The notes beneath the pieces are model-generated. The model had not been told where the DNA came from. It saw only the letters and a list, made by a program, of their open reading frames with translations, and made no database searches. Of a DNA stretch of 64,000 nucleotides, positions 1-7,180 are shown one piece after another (the stretch's first letter is position 1; every line of letters starts with the position of its first letter). Source of the stretch: Actinomycetes bacterium (GTDB lineage Bacteria; Actinomycetota; Acidimicrobiia; Acidimicrobiales; RAAP-2); NCBI GenBank assembly GCA_021806045.1, contig JAJZDI010000006.1:70964-134963 (forward strand), given 5' to 3'. The translations under genes were made by a program, and so were the position numbers.

Positions 1-837
1 TCGCCCGCCGGCAACTATCCGACCACCTGTTCGGGCGCGTCCGATCCCAACTACACCATCACCTACGTCTCGGGGCAGCTGTCGGTGGGGGTCGACTACT
101 GGCTGGTGGGATCGGACGGCGGGGTGTTCGCCTTCGATGCGCCGTATCACGGTTCGACCGGCGCTCTCCGGCTGAACAAGCCCATCGTCGGCATGGCTGC
201 CGATCCCTTGACGGGCGGCTACTGGCTCGTGGCTTCGGACGGGGGCGTGTTCTCCTTCGGGGCGCCGTTCCATGGCTCGCTCGGGAACCGCCGGCTCAAC
301 GCACCCATCGTCGGTATGGCCGCCGACCCGCTGACGGGCGGTTACTGGCTGGTGGCCGCTGACGGCGGGGTGTTCGCCTTTGACGCCCCGTTCCACGGGT
401 CGACCGGTGCCCTCCGCCTCAACGAACCGGTCGTCGGCATGGCCGCCACCCCCGACGGGGGCGGCTACTGGCTGGTGGCATCGGACGGCGGGGTCTTCGC
501 CTTCGGCGACGCCGTCTTCCACGGATCGACCGGTGCGCTCCGCCTCAACAAGCCCATCGTCGGTATGGCCGTCGACCCCCTGACGGGCGGCTACTGGCTG
601 GTGGCCTCCGACGGCGGGGTCTTCGCCTTCGACGCCCCGTTCCACGGGTCGACCGGTGCCCTCCGCCTGAACAAGCCCATCGTCGGCATGGCCGTCGACC
701 CCCTGACGGGCGGCTACTGGCTGGTGGCATCCGATGGCGGGGTCTTCGCCTTCGACGCCCCGTTCCGGGGTTCGCTCGGGAACCTGCGCCTCAACAAGCC
801 GATCGTGGGCATGGCCGGTTCGCCCGGCGCCTTTTGA
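1..837 (+). CDS. YWLVxSDGGVFAF repeat protein, 3' part (5' end outside window)
   Basis: The reading frame is open from base 1, so the start lies upstream; the GTG at 85 is internal. The first 28 codons read like the end of an MBG-type Ig-like domain (SGASDPNYTITYVSG, then a short strand). Six tandem repeats of 41 residues (one of 42) follow, each built as YWLVASDGGVFAF, an HGSTGALRLN turn and PIVGMAxDPLTGG. The period at DNA level is 123 bp and copies are nearly identical, which suggests recent duplication or homogenisation. Such repeats are familiar in large secreted or surface proteins of Acidimicrobiia, probably a beta-propeller or solenoid; ligand and role are unknown. The protein ends right after repeat six (GSPGAF). 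Secretion cannot be judged without the N-terminus. Confidence 0.8.
   Translation, partial: SPAGNYPTTCSGASDPNYTITYVSGQLSVGVDYWLVGSDGGVFAFDAPYHGSTGALRLNKPIVGMAADPLTGGYWLVASDGGVFSFGAPFHGSLGNRRLNAPIVGMAADPLTGGYWLVAADGGVFAFDAPFHGSTGALRLNEPVVGMAATPDGGGYWLVASDGGVFAFGDAVFHGSTGALRLNKPIVGMAVDPLTGGYWLVASDGGVFAFDAPFHGSTGALRLNKPIVGMAVDPLTGGYWLVASDGGVFAFDAPFRGSLGNLRLNKPIVGMAGSPGAF
97..831 (+). repeat. Six tandem 123-bp coding repeats
   Basis: Six in-frame units of 41 codons (the fourth has 42) begin at each Tyr-Trp pair: about 97, 220, 343, 466, 592 and 715. Units 4 and 5 are almost identical in DNA. The array could recombine or collapse in assembly. Confidence 0.85.
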
Positions 838-876
838 ACCGGTTCCGTGCCGCAGCCGGCCGGGCGCGGCCGCCGG

Positions 877-1680
<804 letters not shown>

Positions 1681-1685
1681 GGCCC

Positions 1686-2291
1686 GTGCCGCCGGTGGCC
1701 GACGTGCGCCAGCGCCTGGTCGTGGCGGCCTACGCCTGCGTCGCCCGTCACGGCATGGGGAAGACCACGGTCGAGGACATCGGCCGCGAGGCGGGCGTGT
1801 CGAGAGCGACGGTCTACCGGTACTTCCCCGGCGGGCGGGACGAGCTGCTCCAGGCCGCGGTGGCCCACGGGGTGGCCGAGTTCGCCGTGCGGCTCTACGA
1901 GCAGATCCAGGACGCGCCCAGCCTGGAGCAGGTCATGGAGCGGGGGATCCTCTTCGCCCACCGGGCCATCGTGGAGCACGAGGTGCTCCAGCGGATCATG
2001 GAGACGGAGCCCGAGCTCCTGCTTCCCCAGCTCACGGTGGAGGGGAACCAGGTGCGCGCAGCCGTGGCCGCCTTCCTCCTCCCGTATCTGCGGGCCCACG
2101 GCGTGGCCTCTGGCGTGGACGACGCCGAGGCCGCCGACTTCCTGGCCAGGATGATCATGTCGTACATGACCAGCCCGGGGAGGTGGGACCTGGATGACCC
2201 CGCCCAGGTCAGCGAGCTGGTGCGGGCCGAATTGCTGGCCGGCATCGTCGTCGGCCCCGAACCGTCGGCACCGGGGCCGTCCGGCTGGTGA
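1686..2291 (+). CDS. TetR-family regulator (first of a tandem pair)
   Basis: DNA-binding transcription regulator of 201 aa. The N-terminal helix-turn-helix is clear (KTTVEDIGREAGVSRATVYR, about residues 23-42) and is followed by YFPGGRDELL. The C-terminal ligand domain is typical in length but gives no clue to its ligand. The GTG at 1686 is chosen because it lies 5 nt after the dapB stop and gives the usual short lead into the HTH; the frame stays open upstream over dapB but has the wrong composition there. It is probably co-transcribed with dapB. The HTH is very similar to that of the next gene, so the two look like a tandem duplication. Confidence 0.85.
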   Translation: MPPVADVRQRLVVAAYACVARHGMGKTTVEDIGREAGVSRATVYRYFPGGRDELLQAAVAHGVAEFAVRLYEQIQDAPSLEQVMERGILFAHRAIVEHEVLQRIMETEPELLLPQLTVEGNQVRAAVAAFLLPYLRAHGVASGVDDAEAADFLARMIMSYMTSPGRWDLDDPAQVSELVRAELLAGIVVGPEPSAPGPSGW

Positions 2292-2315
2292 GGATGGCGT
2301 CCGACAGGTGACCCC

Positions 2316-2343
2316 TTGACGATGAAACAGGTTTCGCTTTACT
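2316..2343 (+). promoter_or_regulatory. Promoter of the second tetR gene
   Basis: TTGACG (2316-2321) and TTTACT (2338-2343) are separated by 16 bp. The predicted start falls just before the GTG at 2354, so the transcript would have little or no leader. The palindrome at 2323-2349 overlaps the spacer and the -10. Confidence 0.6.
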
Positions 2344-2349
2344 GTTTCA
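2323..2349. promoter_or_regulatory. TetR-type operator palindrome
   Basis: TGAAACAG (2323-2330) and CTGTTTCA (2342-2349) form a perfect 8-bp inverted repeat with an 11-bp spacer. A further GTTTC at 2331-2335 pairs with the first arm as GAAAC-AG-GTTTC, giving three half-sites. The position over spacer and -10 fits repression, most simply by the adjacent TetR protein. Confidence 0.6.
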
Positions 2350-2353
2350 CCCT

Positions 2354-3151
2354 GTGACCGTCAGTCGTGGAGAGTTCCACGTGGTCCGAGGGGGACAGGG
2401 GGGGGCCGGCAGCGCGTGGGGACGCGATGAACCGGCTGGCAGCCCCAGTGCACCACCACGGAACCGCATCATCGACGCCGCTCTGGCGTGCATCGTCCGG
2501 CAGGGCGTGGCCAAGACCACCGTCGACGACGTGGCCCGTGCCGCCGGACTGTCCCGGGCGACCGTCTACCGGGTGTTCCCCGGTGGCAAGGACGAGCTTC
2601 TCCGGTCGACGGCGGAGAGCCAGGTCGCCACATTGTTCACCGAGCTGGCGGCCCGGCTGAGCTCGGAGAACGACGTGCGGGGCGTGCTGGTGACCGCCAT
2701 CTCGGGCGCGGCGGCAGCCATCGCCGACCATCCGGCGCTGGCCACCCTGCTCGACGTCGAGCCGGAGGTCGTGCTCCGCCTCCTCGCATTCGACGAGGGG
2801 AGCGAACTGCTGCGCATGGCGAGCACCTTCGGGGCGCCGTTCCTGGCCCGGTGGATGCCGATGGAGGAGGCCGCCCGGGTGGCCGAGTGGGCCTGCCGCA
2901 TCATCCTCACCTACGTCGTCGACCCGTCCGACCGCGTCGACTGCACCGATCCGGTCGCCGTCGGCCGGCTCGTCGAGACCTTCGTGCTCCCCGGCGTCCG
3001 TGCCCTGCGGGGGCCGGCGGCCGATGAGCCGTTCGACCTGACCTCGGCCGCCACCGACCGGGACGCCGCCGGCTCCGCCCGCCGGTCCCGAGAACACGAT
3101 CACCGCCACCACCGCACCGACCACCACCGCAAAGGGGAAGAAGTCTCATGA
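2354..3151 (+). CDS. TetR-family regulator (second of a tandem pair)
   Basis: Transcription regulator of 265 aa. A 40-50 residue polar N-terminal lead precedes the HTH (KTTVDDVARAAGLSRATVYR), which is followed by VFPGGKDELL. The HTH shares most residues with the previous gene. The last 30 residues are His/Arg/Asp-rich and look disordered. GTG 2354 is the first start after a good promoter; a later start inside the lead cannot be excluded. The stop overlaps the start of the diiron gene as ATGA, so the two are translationally coupled, and the operator in the promoter suggests autoregulation of this pair. The inducer is unknown. Confidence 0.85.
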   Translation: MTVSRGEFHVVRGGQGGAGSAWGRDEPAGSPSAPPRNRIIDAALACIVRQGVAKTTVDDVARAAGLSRATVYRVFPGGKDELLRSTAESQVATLFTELAARLSSENDVRGVLVTAISGAAAAIADHPALATLLDVEPEVVLRLLAFDEGSELLRMASTFGAPFLARWMPMEEAARVAEWACRIILTYVVDPSDRVDCTDPVAVGRLVETFVLPGVRALRGPAADEPFDLTSAATDRDAAGSARRSREHDHRHHRTDHHRKGEEVS

Positions 3152-4293
3152 CCATCGAGTCACCACCGGAGATGAGCGCCAACTTCGACATCATCGGCCG
3201 CGACGAGATCAACGACTACGAAGCCATCCTGTCCGTCGTCGGGGTCGAGGAGCCCGACGGCCACCACCGGGTGGAGGCCACCTACGACACCGACTTCACG
3301 TGGGACTACGAGAAGGGCGCCCGGGCCAAGCTCAACAAGCTCTACGAGAAGGCCAAGAGCGCCCAGTGGAACGGTGAGACCGATCTTCCCTGGGACACCG
3401 ACGTCGACCAGGCCAAGCTGGTGACCGAGGCGGCCATGGCGAACGGCGGCTTCGGGGCCGAGTTCGACCTGTCGGGGACGCCACTCGCCTCGTGGGGGGA
3501 CAAGGAGTTCCTCGAGTTCGGCATCGAGAGCCAGAACTGGACGCTGTCGCAGTTCATGCACGGCGAGCAGGGGGCCCTCGTCTGCACGGCCAAGATCGTC
3601 CAGACGGTGCCGTGGATCGACGCGAAGTACTACGCGTCGACCCAGGTCATGGACGAGGCCCGCCACGTCGAGGTCTTCGCCAAGTACCTCGACGGCAAGC
3701 TGTCCGGGCACTACCCGGTCAACGCCCACCTCCGCCTCCTGCTCGACGACATCATCGCCGACAGCCGGTGGGACATGACCTACCTCGGCATGCAGATCAT
3801 GGTCGAGGGTCTGGCGCTGGCCGCCTTCGGGTTCATGCACCAGATGTCCAACGAGCCGCTGCTCAAGACCCTCCTCCGCTACGTCATGGCCGACGAGGCC
3901 CGGCACGTCGCCTTCGGGGTGATCAGCCTGCAGGAGTACTACGCGGGGCTGAGTGCGGGCGAGCTCCGCGAGCGCCAGGAATTCGCCTTCGAGGCCGCCG
4001 TCCGCATGCGCGACCGGTTCCTCCAGCAGGAGGTGTGGGACCGCATGGGGGTCGACCCCAAGGCGGTCGTGCCGTTGATCGCGCAGGCGCCCGAGCGCCA
4101 GATGTTCCAGGCCCTCCTGTTCTCGAAGATCGTCCCCAACTGCCGCAAGCTCGGACTGCTCGACGCAGCCGACGGCTGGCTGCGCGAGCGCTTCACTGAG
4201 CTGGGCGTCATCCAGTTCGAGAACTGGGAGGACACCACCGAGGACGCGGACGCCAACTCGGACCTGCCTCCCCAGGAGCGCATGGCGTCCTGA
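3148..4293 (+). CDS. Ferritin-like diiron protein (putative oxygenase or oxidase)
   Basis: 381 aa with a complete carboxylate-bridged diiron site of the ferritin/ribonucleotide-reductase R2 fold: Glu140, Glu170-x2-His173 (in MDEARH), Glu220 and Glu250-x2-His253 (in ADEARH). The two halves are about 80 residues apart, as in four-helix-bundle diiron enzymes. Substrate cannot be read from sequence; oxidation or hydroxylation of an aromatic, amine or lipid are all possible. The R2 family proper is unlikely because no radical tyrosine context is evident. The ATG overlaps the stop of the tetR gene (ATGA). The gene sits inside a DAP region without an obvious link to it, so the pair of regulators probably controls a separate response. 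Confidence 0.8.
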   Translation: MTIESPPEMSANFDIIGRDEINDYEAILSVVGVEEPDGHHRVEATYDTDFTWDYEKGARAKLNKLYEKAKSAQWNGETDLPWDTDVDQAKLVTEAAMANGGFGAEFDLSGTPLASWGDKEFLEFGIESQNWTLSQFMHGEQGALVCTAKIVQTVPWIDAKYYASTQVMDEARHVEVFAKYLDGKLSGHYPVNAHLRLLLDDIIADSRWDMTYLGMQIMVEGLALAAFGFMHQMSNEPLLKTLLRYVMADEARHVAFGVISLQEYYAGLSAGELRERQEFAFEAAVRMRDRFLQQEVWDRMGVDPKAVVPLIAQAPERQMFQALLFSKIVPNCRKLGLLDAADGWLRERFTELGVIQFENWEDTTEDADANSDLPPQERMAS

Positions 4294-4349
4294 TCCCGAT
4301 CGGACGGAACGTGGCTCGGCACCGGCCGGGACCTGCGGGTCCCGGCTGG

Positions 4350-4355
4350 TAGCCT
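4350..4355 (+). promoter_or_regulatory. -10 element upstream of the dapA leader
   Basis: TAGCCT lies 9 nt before the ATG at 4365 and matches the hexamer seen before other leaderless genes here. It would start a transcript of about 100 nt ahead of dapA. Confidence 0.45.
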
Positions 4356-4364
4356 GAGCCGATC

Positions 4365-4469
4365 ATGGGTCATCCCGCTCAGGCCATGCGAACCGATCCT
4401 GCCGGAGCCCAACCAGCCGGGTCCGGCGACTGCCGGTCCGACCCCTGCCCCGGACGGGGGGAGCGGTGA
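4365..4469 (+). CDS. Possible 34-codon leader ORF of dapA
   Basis: ATG at 4365 opens a 34-aa frame that ends in TGA at 4467-4469, overlapping the dapA GTG as GTGA. A -10 hexamer precedes it, so it would be leaderless while dapA has its own purine-rich ribosome site (about 4455-4462). The peptide is rich in Pro, Ala, Gly, Arg and Asp and has no lysine codons, so classical lysine attenuation is unlikely. It may only couple translation to dapA, or be fortuitous. Confidence 0.3.
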   Translation: MGHPAQAMRTDPAGAQPAGSGDCRSDPCPGRGER

Positions 4470-5380
4470 GCGGCCCCCGGTTCGGTGCGGTCATCACCGC
4501 CATGGTCACCCCCTTCGACGACGAGGGGGCCCTCGACCTGGGGGCGGCCGTCGAACTGGCCCGGTGGCTGGCCGACAACGGCAGCGACGGCCTGGTCGTG
4601 ACCGGGACGACCGGAGAGAGTCCGGCGCTGACCGACGAGGAACGGGTGGACCTGTGGCGGTCGGTGGCCGACGCGGTCACCATTCCGGTGCTCGCCGGGA
4701 CCGGCACGGCGGGGACCGAGCACTCGGTGGCGATGACCCGTGCGGCGGAGGCGGTGGGTGTCGACGGCATCCTCGTCGTGACGCCGTACTACAACCGCCC
4801 GCCCCAGTCGGGCATCGCTGCCCACTTCCGTGCCGTCGCCGGGGCGACGTCGCTGCCCGTCGTGCTCTACGACGTACCCGTCCGCACGGGCCGGCGGATC
4901 GCGCCGGAGGTCCTGGTGGCACTGGCCGCGGACGTCCCCAACATCGTGGGGGTGAAGGACGCGACGGGCGACCCCGCAGGCGCGGCCCGGGTGGTGGCCT
5001 CCACACCCGACGGCTTCGAGCTCTACTGCGGTGACGACGCGCTCACCCTGCCGATGATGGCGGTGGGGGCGGTCGGGGTGATCAGCGTGGCGTCGCACTG
5101 GGTGGGAGACGCCATGGGTGCGATGGTGGCGGCGTTCGCCAGCGGCGACCACGAGGGCGCCCGTGCCGTCAACGCGTCGCTGCTCGAGTCCTACGCGTTC
5201 GAGACCTCCGACCGCTTCCCGAACCCCCTGCCGGCGAAGGCGGCGTGCCGGGCGCTGGGGCTGCCGGTCGGGCAGTGCCGCCTTCCGCTCGGCCCCGCTC
5301 CCGACGAGCTCGACGCAGCGGCCCGCCAGCTGGTTGCTTCGCTACCCGCAGCGGCCCGGTCGCCGCACCGCGTTGGCTGA
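4466..5380 (+). CDS. dapA: 4-hydroxy-tetrahydrodipicolinate synthase
   Basis: Condenses pyruvate with aspartate semialdehyde, the first committed step to DAP and lysine; a cytosolic TIM-barrel aldolase. 304 aa. Visible motifs are GTTGESPALT, VVTPYYNRPP, the active-site Tyr135 (VLYDVP) and the Schiff-base Lys164 (VGVKDATGD). GTG 4466 follows a GGGGGGAG ribosome site. The end overlaps the likely rnj start by 8 nt. The dapA-rnj-ftsK order resembles that in Mycobacterium, a conserved actinobacterial block. Confidence 0.96.
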   Translation: MSGPRFGAVITAMVTPFDDEGALDLGAAVELARWLADNGSDGLVVTGTTGESPALTDEERVDLWRSVADAVTIPVLAGTGTAGTEHSVAMTRAAEAVGVDGILVVTPYYNRPPQSGIAAHFRAVAGATSLPVVLYDVPVRTGRRIAPEVLVALAADVPNIVGVKDATGDPAGAARVVASTPDGFELYCGDDALTLPMMAVGAVGVISVASHWVGDAMGAMVAAFASGDHEGARAVNASLLESYAFETSDRFPNPLPAKAACRALGLPVGQCRLPLGPAPDELDAAARQLVASLPAAARSPHRVG

Positions 5381-7127
5381 GCGCGCGCCGGCAGGCGGCG
5401 CCGGCAGGGCCGGGGGAGCCGGGCGCTCCCGCAAGAGGCGCCCGGACGGCGCACCGTCGGACGCACCGCAGCCGGTCCGGATCGTCTTCCTCGGCGGCCT
5501 CGGCGAGATCGGTCGCAACTGCGCCTGCATCGAGGTCGACGGGCGGATCCTGGTCCTCGACTGCGGGATCATGTTCCCCGACCCGGACATGCCCGGCGTC
5601 GACCTGGTCCTGCCCGACCTGACGTACCTGCGCGAGAACGCGGAGCGCGTCGACGGCGTTATCCTCACCCACGGCCACGAGGACCACACGGGCGGCCTGG
5701 CCTACCTGGTGCGCGACTTCCCGGTGGCCGTCTACGGCTCGGAGCTCTCCCTCGGCCTGGCCCGCAGCCGGGTGGAGGAGGCCGGGCTGGGGGACCAGGT
5801 CACCTGGGTGCCGGTCGCCGACGGTGAGCGACGGCGGATCGGCCCGTGCGACGTGGAGTTCATCCCGGTGACCCATTCGGTGCCGTGTGCCTTCGCCGTG
5901 GCCTTCCACACCCCCCAGGGCGTGATCCTGCACTCGGGTGACTTCAAGTTGGACCTCCATCCGGTCGACGGTCGCCGGACCGACCTCAGCCGGATGGGCG
6001 AGCTGGCCGGCACCTCGGGCGTGCGGCTGCTCCTGGCCGACTCGACCAACGCCGAGGAGCCCGGCTTCACGCCGTCGGAGAGCACGGTCGGCATCACGCT
6101 GCGGCGCGTGTTCCTCGAACGCCCGGGACGGCGATTCGTCGTGACGTGCTTCGCCAGCCACATCCACCGGGTCCAACAGGTGGCCGATGCGGCACGGGCG
6201 GGAGGTCGGAAGGTGGCGACCCTGGGACGCTCGATGCAGAAGAACGTCGCGCTCGCCCGGCGGCTGGGCATCCTGGACATCCCCGATGACGCGCTCGTCG
6301 ACATCGAGGACGTCGACGAGCTCGATCCCGGCCAGGTGTGCGTCATCTCGACCGGCTCGCAGGGCGAACCGATGTCGGCACTGTCCCGCCTGGCGACGGG
6401 GGAGAACCGCTTCTTCCGCCTGCGCCGGGACGACGTCGTGGTGATCAGCGCCCATCCCATTCCAGGGAACGAATGGTCGGTCGGCCGGGTCATCGACAAC
6501 CTCCACCGCCTCGGCGTCGAGGTGGTCCACTCCGGCGTCGAGGCCGTCCACGTGAGCGGCCATGCCCGGCAGGGCGAGCTGGCAACGCTGCACTCGATCA
6601 CCCGTCCCGCGTACTTCGTGCCCGTCCATGGCGAGTACCGCCACATGGCCAACCACGTCCGCCTGGCCTCCTCCATGGGGCTGAGCGCCGACCGGATGCT
6701 CCTGTGCGAGGACGGCGACGCCATCCGTCTCGACGAGACGGGGCTCCACCGGGACGGCGACGTCCCCGGCGGCTACCTGTTCGTCGACGGGAGCGCGGTG
6801 GGCGACATGGGCCACGGCGTGCTCCACGACCGGCGGGTCCTGGCTGAGGAGGGCGTGGTCATGGTGGTGGCAACCGTCGACCTGCGACGGGGGGAGATGG
6901 TCTCCAAGCCCCAGATCGTGGCGCGGGGATGGGCGCACCACCTCGACGAGGAGGCCATGCTCGACGAGGCCGGCCTGCTGGTGGCCACCGCCATCGACCA
7001 GGCGCTGGCCGACGGCGCCCGTGACCACGAGACCCTCAACCGGGTGGCCCGCAAGGCGTTGGGGCGGTTCGTGGGGACCCGGACGCGCCAGCGACCTCTC
7101 ATCGTGCCCATCATCGTCACCGTCTGA
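5373..7127 (+). CDS. rnj: Ribonuclease J
   Basis: Metallo-beta-lactamase/beta-CASP nuclease for RNA maturation and decay, acting as endonuclease and 5' exonuclease. 584 aa from the TTG at 5373. The zinc motif THGHEDHTG lies near residues 99-107; SGDFKLD, DSTNAEEPG and the beta-CASP STGSQGEP segment follow, then VSGHARQGE. The first 30 residues are a basic, Ala/Gly-rich tail before the conserved RIVFLGGLGEIGRN start. No ATG or GTG lies in frame between dapA's end and that motif, so the TTG is the likely start; one inside dapA cannot be ruled out. Confidence 0.93.
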   Translation: MAERAPAGGAGRAGGAGRSRKRRPDGAPSDAPQPVRIVFLGGLGEIGRNCACIEVDGRILVLDCGIMFPDPDMPGVDLVLPDLTYLRENAERVDGVILTHGHEDHTGGLAYLVRDFPVAVYGSELSLGLARSRVEEAGLGDQVTWVPVADGERRRIGPCDVEFIPVTHSVPCAFAVAFHTPQGVILHSGDFKLDLHPVDGRRTDLSRMGELAGTSGVRLLLADSTNAEEPGFTPSESTVGITLRRVFLERPGRRFVVTCFASHIHRVQQVADAARAGGRKVATLGRSMQKNVALARRLGILDIPDDALVDIEDVDELDPGQVCVISTGSQGEPMSALSRLATGENRFFRLRRDDVVVISAHPIPGNEWSVGRVIDNLHRLGVEVVHSGVEAVHVSGHARQGELATLHSITRPAYFVPVHGEYRHMANHVRLASSMGLSADRMLLCEDGDAIRLDETGLHRDGDVPGGYLFVDGSAVGDMGHGVLHDRRVLAEEGVVMVVATVDLRRGEMVSKPQIVARGWAHHLDEEAMLDEAGLLVATAIDQALADGARDHETLNRVARKALGRFVGTRTRQRPLIVPIIVTV

Positions 7128-7165
7128 CGCCGGTCCGGGTGCGCCAGACGGCGACCGCCCGGCAG

Positions 7166-7171
7166 TATCGT
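7166..7171 (+). promoter_or_regulatory. -10 element before ftsK
   Basis: TATCGT lies 9 nt before the GTG at 7181, matching the leaderless pattern. It supports 7181 over the earlier in-frame GTG at 7139. Confidence 0.45.
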
Positions 7172-7180
7172 GGTGTGCCT

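Noticed and set aside
832-845. GAACCGGTTC palindrome as an SOS box
   Set aside because: Centre spacing is 2 bp where the confirmed-type boxes have 4, and it lies at the end of a repeat-protein gene.
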